A DNA stretch of 58,070 nucleotides from Pseudobacteroides sp. (GTDB taxonomy: Bacteria > Bacillota > Clostridia > Acetivibrionales > DSM-2933). A program made the translations under genes and the position numbers. Every line of letters starts with the position of its first letter. The first letter of the stretch is position 1. Where the stretch lies: the NCBI RefSeq assembly GCF_036567765.1, contig NZ_DATCTU010000129.1:1-58070 (forward strand), in the 5' to 3' direction. Below the pieces are notes generated by a model. That model saw only the letters and a program-made list of their open reading frames with translations, was not told where the DNA came from and searched no databases. This document shows positions 8,715 through 16,388 of the stretch, piece by piece.

Positions 8715-9653
8715 ATGGGTAAAGTGTTGGTTTGTGGTTCAATTGCGTATGATAATATTATGGATTTTCCCGGGCTGTTCGGAGAGCAGATACTTCCGGA
8801 TAAAATTCATGCATTAAATGTAAGCTTTCTTGTAAACAGTTTGAAAAGAGTTAGGGGAGGTACTGCTCCTAATATAGCATACAGCCTTTCTCTTGTAGGG
8901 GAGAAACCGGTGATTTTAGGTACAGCAGGAAGGGATTTTTACGAGTACAGGGATTGGCTCATAAAAAACGGTGTTGATACCGGTTGTATAAAAATAGTTG
9001 ATGAGGACTATACCGCTACATGTTATATTACAACGGATATGTCCAACAATCAGATAACAGGGTTTTATCCGGGAGCTATGGCTTTGGATTCTCAGTTGTC
9101 ATTAAAGGATATGGATTTAACAGGGATATCCCTTGTTGTGATTGCACCTACAGAACCTTCTGCCATGACTAAATGGACAATGGAATGTCAGGAGCTTGGA
9201 GTTCCCTACTTATATGACCCGGGGATGCAAATGCCCAGGCTTTCGTCAAAGGAACTAAGAGATGGTATTATTGGGGCAAGAATTGCGATATTCAATGAGT
9301 ATGAATATGACCTCATGAAAGGAAAGACAGGTCTTTCAGAGGATGAAATTTTAAATAATGTTGATATTTTGGTTATTACCCTAGGTGAAAAGGGTTCTAT
9401 TATTTGCGGCCGTAACCAGAAGGTACAGGTAAAAGCGGCCAGACCGGTAAGGGTTGTTGACCCTACAGGAGCAGGTGATGCCTTCAGGGCAGGCCTTATA
9501 AAAGGATATCTGGAGGGTGTTTCCCTTGAAACCATGGGAAGATACGCTTGTGTATCAGCGGTTTATGCGGTTGAGCACAAAGGTGCCACAGAGCACTGTT
9601 ATACAATTGATGATTATAAATTAAGATACAAAGAAAATTATGAGGCTGTATAA
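8715..9653 (+). CDS. PfkB family carbohydrate/nucleoside kinase
   Basis: A 312-residue ribokinase-fold sugar or nucleoside kinase. It has the N-terminal RVRGGTAPNIAYSLSLVGEKP block (PfkB signature 1 region), an internal lid, and the C-terminal signature VVDPTGAGDAFRAGL with the catalytic Asp of GAGDAF. The gene starts 18 bp after the methyltransferase stop with GGGGG upstream, so the two are in one operon. Members close in pattern are annotated as adenosine kinase-like or ribokinase-like. Given the neighbours (PNP, MTA/SAH deaminase) a nucleoside or ribose substrate is the likeliest, but this is inferred. Confidence 0.88.
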   Translation: MGKVLVCGSIAYDNIMDFPGLFGEQILPDKIHALNVSFLVNSLKRVRGGTAPNIAYSLSLVGEKPVILGTAGRDFYEYRDWLIKNGVDTGCIKIVDEDYTATCYITTDMSNNQITGFYPGAMALDSQLSLKDMDLTGISLVVIAPTEPSAMTKWTMECQELGVPYLYDPGMQMPRLSSKELRDGIIGARIAIFNEYEYDLMKGKTGLSEDEILNNVDILVITLGEKGSIICGRNQKVQVKAARPVRVVDPTGAGDAFRAGLIKGYLEGVSLETMGRYACVSAVYAVEHKGATEHCYTIDDYKLRYKENYEAV

Positions 9654-9733
9654 AATATAATAGTAATGCAGAAAATTAAATGACTTCTAAATGTATGTAA
9701 AAATATAGGAACTTTATTATGAGGGAAATGACT

Positions 9734-11038
9734 ATGGACATTTTATTGAAGAATATTGGTATTATAACAGGTGATATGGATAATCCTCATATAGAAGAAG
9801 GCTTTGTAGGTATAAAAGACGGCATTATCGATTTTGTAAGCTCTGTCAATGACAGCATGCCTGAATTGAAGGCACGAAAGATCATTGATGGGAAGAACAG
9901 GCTGGTGATGCCTGGGCTAATTAACACACATACCCACTGCGGCATGACAATAATGAGAAACTTTGCAAATGACCTGCCCCTGCATACATGGCTTTTTGAC
10001 AATATTTTTCCTGTGGAGGCCCGATTAAAGGGGGAGGACATATATTGGGGAACCATGCTTGGAATAGCAGAGATGATCAAGACAGGAACTACGATGTTTT
10101 CCGATATGTATCTTGATATGGATGAAGTTGCAAAAGCCGTTGAGTCATCTGGAATAAGGGCAAACCTGTCCATAAGCCCCATAAAGCTTAACTCAGGAGA
10201 TAACAAGATAATTGATGAGACTGATAAGGTTTGTGAATTTTACAAAAACTGGAATAACAACGCTGACAGGAGGATTACGGTTAGCCTGGAAGTTCATTCA
10301 ACCTATCTTTTTAGCAGGGAATGGCTTGAAAAGTCAGCTTACATAGCTAAGAAGCTTGGGATAGGCATTCAGATTCATATACAGGAAACAAAAAGAGAAC
10401 TGGCGGAATCCATTGAAAAATATGGTATTACACCCTTGGATCTGTGCCTTCAGACAGGCATATTGGATGCTCCTGTAATAGCGGCACATTGCGTATACTT
10501 AAATGACAACGATATGGATATATTAAAAGCAAAAAATGTCAGTGTAGCACATAATCCTACAAGCAATTTGAAGCTTGGAAGCGGGATTGCACCTATACCA
10601 GGTCTAATTGAAAGAGGTATAAACGTTTCTATAGGAACTGATGGGGCTGCCAGCAATAACAATCTTAACATGTTTGAAGAGATGCATATCGCTGCACTAC
10701 TGCATAAGGGATATTACAACGATCCGGGTGTTGTCAGTGCAAGAGAGGCTATAACCATGGCGACTTCCAATGGGGCAGAGGCAAACGGACTTAATGGGAT
10801 AACAGGTGCTGTGAAAAAGGGAATGAAGGCAGACCTTATTATAATTGATATGAATAAGCCTCATTTATGTCCGGTAAATGATCCGGTCTCGGCCTTAGTG
10901 TATTCAGTTCAGGGGTCGGATGTGGAGACAACTATAATAAATGGGCGTATAGTAATGGAGAACAGGGTTCTTTCTACAATTGATGAAGAACTTGTTATGG
11001 GAAGGGTCAGAGAGATAGCAAAACGGGTTATAAAATGA
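9734..11038 (+). CDS. mtaD: 5-methylthioadenosine/S-adenosylhomocysteine deaminase-type amidohydrolase
   Basis: A 434-residue metal-dependent amidohydrolase that deaminates MTA/SAH-type adenosine compounds. Metal-binding motifs are visible: INTHTHCGM near residue 62, HIQET with its His, AHCVYL, and SIGTDGAASNNN with the catalytic Asp. The C-terminal SALVYSVQGSDVETTIINGRIV strand is typical of the MtaD/TrzA group. I prefer the ATG at 9734 (MDILLKNIG), 8 bases after GAGGGA; a start at 9719 is also possible. It lies between the kinase and thyA, with only 9 bp to thyA. Substrate preference between MTA, SAH and adenosine cannot be set from sequence. Confidence 0.9.
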   Translation: MDILLKNIGIITGDMDNPHIEEGFVGIKDGIIDFVSSVNDSMPELKARKIIDGKNRLVMPGLINTHTHCGMTIMRNFANDLPLHTWLFDNIFPVEARLKGEDIYWGTMLGIAEMIKTGTTMFSDMYLDMDEVAKAVESSGIRANLSISPIKLNSGDNKIIDETDKVCEFYKNWNNNADRRITVSLEVHSTYLFSREWLEKSAYIAKKLGIGIQIHIQETKRELAESIEKYGITPLDLCLQTGILDAPVIAAHCVYLNDNDMDILKAKNVSVAHNPTSNLKLGSGIAPIPGLIERGINVSIGTDGAASNNNLNMFEEMHIAALLHKGYYNDPGVVSAREAITMATSNGAEANGLNGITGAVKKGMKADLIIIDMNKPHLCPVNDPVSALVYSVQGSDVETTIINGRIVMENRVLSTIDEELVMGRVREIAKRVIK

Positions 11039-11047
11039 GGTGATAAT

Positions 11048-11875
11048 TTGAGTAAAGCGGATTTTATTTTTATTAAAATGTGCAGGGACATATTGGAAAA
11101 CGGAACTTCCTCAGAAGGCGAGGTTGTGAGGGCAAAGTGGAGTGACGGTACTACCGCCCATACAATAAAAAAGTTTGGCGTGGTTAACAGGTATGATCTG
11201 GGAGAAGAATTTCCAATTATGACTTTAAGACCAACCAATCTTAAAGCTGCTATTGATGAAGTGCTATGGATATGGCAGAAAAAGTCCAACAATATAAAGG
11301 ACTTAAACAGCAGGATATGGGACAGTTGGGCTGACGAAGCCGGTTCAATCGGAAAAGCTTATGGATACCAGCTTTCTATAAAACACAAGTATAAAGAGGG
11401 CGAGTTTGACCAGGTAGATAGGGTTTTGTATGATCTAAAGCACAATCCTTACAGCAGAAGGATTATAGTCAATATGTACAACCATCAGGATTTAAATGAG
11501 ATGCATCTATATCCCTGTGCTTACAGTATGACATTTAACGTTACAGGGGGAAAGCTTAATGCTGTTTTAAACCAGAGGTCCCAGGATATTCTGGTTGCAA
11601 ACAACTGGAATATATGCCAGTACGCAGTGCTTGTACATATGTTTGCCAAGGTAAGCAATCTTGAGGTGGGTGAGCTTGTTCATGTTATAGCGGATGCTCA
11701 CATATACGACAGGCATATTCCTCTTATAAATGAGCTTTTAAAAAGGCCGGTGTATGATGCACCAAAGCTTGTAATAAATGGTAACAAGGATAATTTTTAC
11801 GAGTTTTCGGTAGATGATTTTATACTAGAAGGCTACCAAAGCGGTTCACAGATAAAGATACCTGTTGCAATATAA
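11048..11875 (+). CDS. thyA: Thymidylate synthase, divergent ThyA-type
   Basis: A 275-residue protein of the thymidylate synthase fold, which methylates dUMP with methylene-THF. It keeps YSRRIIVNM (phosphate-binding arginines), the active-site cysteine in LYPCAYSMTFNV (about residue 158), NQRSQDILVANNWNICQYA (Arg, Asp and the Asn that selects dUMP over dCMP) and DAHIYDRH. The residues after the cysteine differ from the usual PCHxxxQF, so it belongs to a divergent branch. The start is TTG after GAGGTGA. A dihydrofolate reductase follows, as expected because ThyA produces dihydrofolate. A 14-bp hairpin overlaps its stop codon. Confidence 0.9.
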   Translation: MSKADFIFIKMCRDILENGTSSEGEVVRAKWSDGTTAHTIKKFGVVNRYDLGEEFPIMTLRPTNLKAAIDEVLWIWQKKSNNIKDLNSRIWDSWADEAGSIGKAYGYQLSIKHKYKEGEFDQVDRVLYDLKHNPYSRRIIVNMYNHQDLNEMHLYPCAYSMTFNVTGGKLNAVLNQRSQDILVANNWNICQYAVLVHMFAKVSNLEVGELVHVIADAHIYDRHIPLINELLKRPVYDAPKLVINGNKDNFYEFSVDDFILEGYQSGSQIKIPVAI

Positions 11876-11911
11876 ATTTACTGAGATAAACTATTTACAG
11901 TAAATTTATAT
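11870..11911. terminator. 14-bp perfect hairpin at the thyA stop codon
   Basis: ATATAAATTTACTG (11870-11883) and its exact reverse complement (11898-11911) enclose a 14-base loop. It contains the thyA TAA stop. There is no clear T run, so it may be a weak terminator or an mRNA 3'-end stabiliser separating thyA from the dihydrofolate reductase gene. Confidence 0.5.
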
Positions 11912-11956
11912 TAGGTTAACATAAAACAATTATATCATATTTAAAAAGGTGATCTT

Positions 11957-12451
11957 ATGAAGGCTATTGCAAACGTGGATTCAAACTGGGGTATAGGATG
12001 TAATGGTAACCTGCTTGTCAGAATTCCTGAGGACATGAGGTTCTTTAAGGCAACTACCATTGGAAAGATAGTGGTCATGGGGAGGGAGACTTTTGAGTCT
12101 TTGCCTGGAGGACAGCCCTTAAAGGAAAGGACAAATATTGTGCTCACCAGGAACGAGGACTTTAATCCAAATGGTGCCATAAAGTGCAGCTCAATTTTTG
12201 ATTTGAATAATAATTTAAGTCAATACAATCTAAACGATGTGTTTGTCATAGGCGGAGAATCTGTATACAAGCAGTTGCTGCCGTTTTGCTCCGAAGCTTA
12301 TATAACAAAAGTTGAAAGTAAATTTGATGCGGATAAGTTTTTTGTTAATCTTGATTTGAATGAGGCATGGGAAGTGGTTGACGAAAGTGAAGTTAAGACA
12401 CATAATGATATAAACTTTAGGTTTGTAAAATACATAAATAAAAAAATATAA
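11957..12451 (+). CDS. folA: Dihydrofolate reductase
   Basis: A 164-residue NADPH-dependent reductase that regenerates tetrahydrofolate. Motifs in order are NWGIGCNGNLL, RIPEDMRFFK (substrate-binding Asp), VVMGRETFESLPGG (NADPH-binding), NIVLTRN and VFVIGGESVYKQLLP. Length is typical. The start follows AAAGGTGATCTT. It lies 81 bp after thyA on the same strand, the classical pairing for dTMP synthesis. The gene ends just before the infC promoter. Confidence 0.95.
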   Translation: MKAIANVDSNWGIGCNGNLLVRIPEDMRFFKATTIGKIVVMGRETFESLPGGQPLKERTNIVLTRNEDFNPNGAIKCSSIFDLNNNLSQYNLNDVFVIGGESVYKQLLPFCSEAYITKVESKFDADKFFVNLDLNEAWEVVDESEVKTHNDINFRFVKYINKKI

Positions 12452-12469
12452 TAAAAACGAAGAAAGTAC

Positions 12470-12499
12470 TTGACATATCATTGGAGAATTTGGTATCAT
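12470..12499 (+). promoter_or_regulatory. Sigma-A promoter of the infC-rpmI-rplT operon
   Basis: Consensus TTGACA at 12470-12475 and TATCAT at 12494-12499 with an 18-base spacer. Transcription would start near 12506, giving a leader of about 175 bases before the ATT start codon of infC. Confidence 0.75.
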
Positions 12500-12505
12500 T
12501 GTCTA

Positions 12506-12632
12506 GGAAAATAAAGAAGAAGTTATCCGCTTCTCACCTTACGGATTTTATTTGTAAGGTTAATAGTGAAAGTTAATCGGTAAGTCTAACTTAGCTAAAA
12601 AAGCGGATCCTCTATGATCTGCTTTTATTTGT
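12506..12632 (+). ncRNA. Ribosomal protein L20-type leader with attenuator
   Basis: The leader between the promoter and infC has the features of the Firmicutes infC-rpmI-rplT autoregulatory leader. A structured 5' part includes GCTTCTCACCTTACGG and a later AAGGT/CGGTAAG complement. An intrinsic terminator at 12601-12629 then follows: AAGCGGATC, a short loop, GATCTGCTT, then TTTATTT. In B. subtilis, L20 binds the leader and promotes premature termination. The assignment rests on position, the terminator and gene order; a covariance-model match to the L20 leader family would confirm it. Confidence 0.75.
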
Positions 12633-12681
12633 TTTGCCGAGTATAATTTGTTCTTGGAATCTATTTTGGAGGTGTTTGGTT

Positions 12682-13197
12682 ATTAGCAAAGAAGAATTGA
12701 TGATAAATGAGGAAATCAGGGATAAGGAAATAAGACTGATTGATAGTGATGGTACTATGCTGGGAATTATTTCTTCAAAAGAAGCTCAGAAAATGGCCAG
12801 CTCGAAGAACCTTGACTTGGTTAAGATTGCTCCTCAAGCTGCTCCGCCTGTTTGCAAGATAATGGATTACGGCAAATATATGTTTGAGCTTGCAAAAAAG
12901 GAAAAGGAAGCTAGGAAAAATCAAAAGGTTATTAGCATTAAGGAAGTCCGGGTTTCAGCATCAATTGAAGAACACGATTTTAACTTCAAGGTGAAGAATG
13001 CTTATAAGTTCTTGAAAGATGGAGACAAAGTTAAAGTCAGTGTTAAATTCCGAGGCAGAGAAATGAATTACACCTCATTAGGCGAAGAAGTACTCGGTAA
13101 GTTTGCTGAAGCGGTTGAAGAAGTTGCTACTGTTGAAAGAAAGCCTAAGCTTGAAGGTAAAAGTATGATTATGATACTAAACCCAAAGCAGCAGTAA
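12682..13197 (+). CDS. infC: Translation initiation factor IF-3
   Basis: A 172-residue IF-3, which binds 30S subunits and checks initiator tRNA pairing. The N-terminal domain starts ISKEELMINEEIRDKEIRLI, and the C-terminal domain has the KEVRVSASIEEHDFNFKVKNA block. The start is the non-standard ATT codon at 12682, in frame, 8 bases after GGAGGTG; longer readings reach into the leader. ATT/ATA/AUC starts are the family's known autoregulatory device, because IF-3 discriminates against them. First gene of infC-rpmI-rplT, downstream of an L20-type leader. Confidence 0.96.
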   Translation: MSKEELMINEEIRDKEIRLIDSDGTMLGIISSKEAQKMASSKNLDLVKIAPQAAPPVCKIMDYGKYMFELAKKEKEARKNQKVISIKEVRVSASIEEHDFNFKVKNAYKFLKDGDKVKVSVKFRGREMNYTSLGEEVLGKFAEAVEEVATVERKPKLEGKSMIMILNPKQQ

Positions 13198-13224
13198 TAT
13201 AGGATTTAAGGAGGAAAAATTAAA

Positions 13225-13422
13225 ATGCCTAAGATTAAGACTCACAGCTCTTCTAAAAAGAGATTTAGTTTGACTGCAACCGGTAAGGTTAAGAGAGCTA
13301 AAGCTTTTAAGCGCCATATTTTAAACAAAAAAACTACTAAGAGAAAGAGAAACTTGAGGAAATCAGCTATTGCATCACCTGCAAATGCAGCTACTGTTAA
13401 AATGTTGATTCCGTATAAGTAG
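13225..13422 (+). CDS. rpmI: 50S ribosomal protein L35
   Basis: A 65-residue, strongly basic protein starting MPKIKTHSSSKKRF, the diagnostic L35 N-terminus, and containing GKVKRAKAFKRHILNKK. It is a component of the large ribosomal subunit. AAGGAGG lies upstream of the ATG. It sits between infC and rplT with short gaps, in the standard operon order. Confidence 0.98.
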   Translation: MPKIKTHSSSKKRFSLTATGKVKRAKAFKRHILNKKTTKRKRNLRKSAIASPANAATVKMLIPYK

Positions 13423-13437
13423 AAGGAGGTTTAATCA

Positions 13438-13803
13438 ATGTCAAGAGTAAAAGGTGCGGTTAGAACCCGTGCAAGACATAAAAAGATTCTCAAACTGGCA
13501 AAAGGATATTTTGGAGCAAAAAGCAAGCTCTTTAGGTTAGCAAATCAGGCTGTTATGAAATCCCTGGTTTATGCATACAGGGATAGAAGGGCAAAGAAAA
13601 GAGACTTTAGAAAGTTGTGGATTTCAAGAATAAACGCAGCAGCTAGGGTAAATGGATTAAGCTACAGCAGGTTTATGGATGGAATTAAAAAGTCAGGAAT
13701 TTCTTTAAATAGAAAAGTTCTTGCAGATATGGCTGTAAACGATGCAGAAGCATTTGCACAGTTAGCAGAAAAAGTTAAAAAGGCAGTTAGTGTAAAACTT
13801 TAA
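13438..13803 (+). CDS. rplT: 50S ribosomal protein L20
   Basis: A 121-residue basic ribosomal protein starting MSRVKGAVRTRARHKKILKLAKGY-like, with the usual YRDRRAKKRDFRKLWI block. It binds 23S rRNA early in assembly, and in Firmicutes it also represses its own operon through the leader upstream of infC. AGAAGGAGG precedes the ATG. A short intrinsic terminator follows the stop codon. Confidence 0.98.
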   Translation: MSRVKGAVRTRARHKKILKLAKGYFGAKSKLFRLANQAVMKSLVYAYRDRRAKKRDFRKLWISRINAAARVNGLSYSRFMDGIKKSGISLNRKVLADMAVNDAEAFAQLAEKVKKAVSVKL

Positions 13804-13810
13804 AATAATA

Positions 13811-13831
13811 GGCTCGCAAGAGCCTTTTATT
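13811..13831 (+). terminator. Intrinsic terminator after rplT
   Basis: GGCTC, loop GCAA, GAGCC, then TTTTATT, starting 7 bases after the rplT stop. It separates the ribosomal operon from the RNA methyltransferase gene, perhaps incompletely. Confidence 0.7.
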
Positions 13832-13901
13832 AATGTTCAGGGAAATTATAGAAGAGTAATATTTCATACCTTAATATATAAATCAAAAACTGAGGGCCCT
13901 A

Positions 13902-14702
13902 ATGGATATTATAACAAGCAATCAAAATTCATTAATCAAAGAAATAAAGTCACTGGAAATACGTAAGAACAGGGAAGATAAAGGTCTCTTTATTGCAGAA
14001 GGTTTAAGGTTTGTTGAAGAGGCGATAAAAGAGAATGCATTGATAGACAAGATTGTGGTTTCCAGTACGTTTTTAGAAAATAAATCATCATTAAATATAA
14101 TGGATGAAATTCATAGCATGGGACTATCTTACTTTGTTGCATCTGACAAGGTTTTTAAAGAGATATCCGATACCCAGTCTCCTCAAGGTATATTAGCCAT
14201 TATCAGGAAGAAGGATGCTGCACTATGGGATGTAATAAAGGGCAGTGATAAAATAGTTATGCTAGAGTCGCTTCAGGACCCTGGGAACATGGGAACCATA
14301 ATAAGAACAGCAGATGCTGCCGGAATGACAGGAGTCATTTTGTCCAAGGGCTGTGTCGATGTGTATAACCGTAAAGTGCTCCGGTCAACTATGGGTTCAA
14401 TATTCCATTTGCCCATACACCAATCACCCAACTTTATAAGTACCATAAATCTGATTAAAGCCAAAGGAATTAAAGTCTATGCGGCACACTTAGATGGAAC
14501 AATCAATTATTATGGCATGGATGAATGCCAAAATGCAGCTATAATTATTGGTAATGAAGCAAATGGAATAAGTGATGAGGCGGCAAAAGCAGCTGATTGC
14601 CTTGTTAAAATCCCAATGCCTGGAAAGGCTGAATCTCTTAATGCTTCTGTTGCAGCAGGCATACTAATGTATGAAATTGTTAGAAAATCAGGCACCTCTT
14701 AA
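13902..14702 (+). CDS. TrmH/SpoU family RNA 2'-O-ribose methyltransferase
   Basis: A 266-residue SPOUT-class RNA methyltransferase. Residues 1-95 form the L30e-like substrate-binding domain (KGLFIAEGLRFVEEAI). The catalytic SpoU domain has the three classical motifs: DPGNMGTIIRTADAAG near residue 128, IIIGNEANGIS, and IPMPGKAESLNASVA, which build the knotted SAM site. A 23S rRNA target is typical for this position beside rplT in Firmicutes but is not proven here. Its last 15 bases overlap the convergently transcribed bioY. Confidence 0.92.
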   Translation: MDIITSNQNSLIKEIKSLEIRKNREDKGLFIAEGLRFVEEAIKENALIDKIVVSSTFLENKSSLNIMDEIHSMGLSYFVASDKVFKEISDTQSPQGILAIIRKKDAALWDVIKGSDKIVMLESLQDPGNMGTIIRTADAAGMTGVILSKGCVDVYNRKVLRSTMGSIFHLPIHQSPNFISTINLIKAKGIKVYAAHLDGTINYYGMDECQNAAIIIGNEANGISDEAAKAADCLVKIPMPGKAESLNASVAAGILMYEIVRKSGTS

Positions 14703-15251
14703 TTTAAATTCACCGATTCGCTTTACAACCTCATTGGATACCCAGGCTGCAACTGCAATTTTTATAATATCCCAGGGCAAAAACACAAGAAAGCCATCTA
14801 GCAATAATCTTGTCAGATTTGGATTTCCGCTGATAATGAACTTTGTGTAAAAAATCAGGTATGCGACACCGAAGATATAACAGCTCAATATGCCTGCAAA
14901 TGATGATGCAAAGAGCTTAGTAAAGGTAATTCCTTTTGAATCGAAAATTTCTTTGATTTTGCCGGTTATGTAAGCAGCTGCAACAAATCCTATAATATAG
15001 CCGAATGTAGGCTTTGTTAAATAACTCAAGCCCCCGCCCCCAGTAAATACCGGGAATCCTGCAAGGCCTATGGCTATGTAAATTAGCTGTGAAAGCATTC
15101 CAAGCTTTGAACCAAGGAGCAGTCCAGAAAGAATAACAAAGAAAATCTGGAATGAAAAAGGCACCAAAGGCAACTGAATTTTAATAAATGCACCTATACA
15201 TGTCAAAACAGCAAACATTGAAACTAGAACCATCTTATGAACTTTACTCAA
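14688..15251 (-). CDS. bioY: Biotin transporter, BioY family (ECF S component)
   Basis: A 187-residue membrane protein, the biotin-binding S component of an energy-coupling factor transporter. It has about six hydrophobic segments, starting with KMVLVSMFAVLTCIGAFIKI, and the family motif GGGGLSYLTKPTFGYIIGF near residue 72. The start is TTG at 15251 after GGAGG. Its promoter region contains a BirA-type inverted repeat, so repression by biotin-loaded BirA is likely. No biotin biosynthesis genes are in the window, so uptake is the only biotin function seen. The gene overlaps the 3' end of the convergent RNA methyltransferase gene. Confidence 0.94.
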   Translation of the reverse strand: MSKVHKMVLVSMFAVLTCIGAFIKIQLPLVPFSFQIFFVILSGLLLGSKLGMLSQLIYIAIGLAGFPVFTGGGGLSYLTKPTFGYIIGFVAAAYITGKIKEIFDSKGITFTKLFASSFAGILSCYIFGVAYLIFYTKFIISGNPNLTRLLLDGFLVFLPWDIIKIAVAAWVSNEVVKRIGEFKLRGA

Positions 15252-15266
15252 TTTAAAACCTCCAAC

Positions 15267-15296
15267 TGTTAACTAAAATATTTTGTGCGGTTAACA
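15267..15296. promoter_or_regulatory. BirA-type operator upstream of bioY
   Basis: TGTTAAC (15267-15273) and its exact complement GTTAACA (15290-15296) are separated by 16 bases. This matches the general form of Firmicutes BirA sites: two GTTAAC-type half sites about one and a half turns apart. It lies immediately downstream of the -10 box, over the expected transcription start, ideally placed to repress bioY when biotin is plentiful. Confidence 0.75.
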
Positions 15297-15299
15297 ATT

Positions 15300-15328
15300 A
15301 TTATAGAGTCAAATAATCTTATTGTCAA
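15300..15328 (-). promoter_or_regulatory. Sigma-A promoter of bioY
   Basis: On the minus strand TTGACA (plus 15323-15328) and TATAAT (plus 15300-15305), both perfect consensus, are separated by 17 bases. The BirA-type operator begins 4 bases downstream of the -10 box. Confidence 0.82.
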
Positions 15329-15331
15329 TGG

Positions 15332-16351
15332 CTAAGAGGCTTCTTTTTTTGATTTATTCGGACATATCACGGTGAAAAGACCCCCGAAACCTATACAGGA
15401 GTAAAATGTGATGATTCTCCATAGAAGCATTGCTGTGAAGACTGCATTGCCTTCAAAGAAAAAATGAAAGAATGTATAAGAGCTTATCTCGGCCCCACCT
15501 GCAGCACCGGGAAGGGGTATTATTGATATAACTGTAGCAATAAACACTGCTGCTGCAAAAAGTTCAAAGAAGCTGGATGAGTCAGTTCCAAAGCCTCTAT
15601 ATATGAGATAGGGGATTGCAAAAAAGAATGATAGCTGTATCATGGTTAGTATAAACAGCTCGATAAGGAGCTTTGGATTTTTCTTTAAAAGAAAAGCATT
15701 ATCATGAAACTTGGAAAGCGAATCCTCAAGCTTTTTTTCAGCTTCAACTTCGTCACCTTTTATGATTCGTATCTTTTTTAATACTTTAAATACAAATTTG
15801 AGTATCTTCTCTGTAAGTGTTCTGTTATAAGAGAACAACATGGATATTCCAATCATTGAAGCATGAACTGCCAGTCCTAATACAGTAAAAGGCAATAAAT
15901 AAGGGATTCTGGCGTTAAAATCATTAAATGTAAAAATAATTACAACCAGGGAATATATTGTAAGTACTGATTGGAAAGCCACAAATTTAAGCATTACTAT
16001 AGAGCTGGCATTGGCAGAGTCTATGTCGTTCTTCATCATATAAACAACCTGAGCCGGCTGTCCGCCTGATTGAAAAGGGGTTATCGAGTTAAAAAACTGA
16101 CCTACCATTGTGTAGGAAAAAGAGTTACTGACTTTTTCCTTGAAACCATGGAAGACTGAAATTATATGAAGAGATAAGGCCTCAAAAAACCAGTATAAAA
16201 ACATAAATAAAAAAGCAAGTATTATCCAGCGTGTATCAAGTCTTGAGATTTGATGTAGCAAATTGCCTATGCTCTGTGTAGAAAAAACCAGAACAAACGG
16301 AACTGCCAGTGATACTATAATTATTATGAGATTGAAAATGTTTTTTTTCAC
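15332..16351 (-). CDS. Flippase-like membrane protein (UPF0104 / LPG-synthase transmembrane family)
   Basis: A 339-residue polytopic protein of the lysylphosphatidylglycerol-synthase transmembrane-domain family, without the C-terminal aminoacyl-transferase domain. About eight hydrophobic segments are seen. A conserved polar stretch, TPFQSGGQPAQVVYMMKND (about residues 97-115), and the PLPGAAGGAE motif near residue 283 are typical. The GTG start follows AGAGGTATATTA. It is the last of three tightly spaced genes after two GT4 glycosyltransferases, so a role in moving or modifying glycolipids is plausible but inferred. Confidence 0.85.
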   Translation of the reverse strand: MKKNIFNLIIIIVSLAVPFVLVFSTQSIGNLLHQISRLDTRWIILAFLFMFLYWFFEALSLHIISVFHGFKEKVSNSFSYTMVGQFFNSITPFQSGGQPAQVVYMMKNDIDSANASSIVMLKFVAFQSVLTIYSLVVIIFTFNDFNARIPYLLPFTVLGLAVHASMIGISMLFSYNRTLTEKILKFVFKVLKKIRIIKGDEVEAEKKLEDSLSKFHDNAFLLKKNPKLLIELFILTMIQLSFFFAIPYLIYRGFGTDSSSFFELFAAAVFIATVISIIPLPGAAGGAEISSYTFFHFFFEGNAVFTAMLLWRIITFYSCIGFGGLFTVICPNKSKKEAS

Positions 16352-16388
16352 TAATATACCTCTGCAAATTGATTTGATGATTAAAGTG

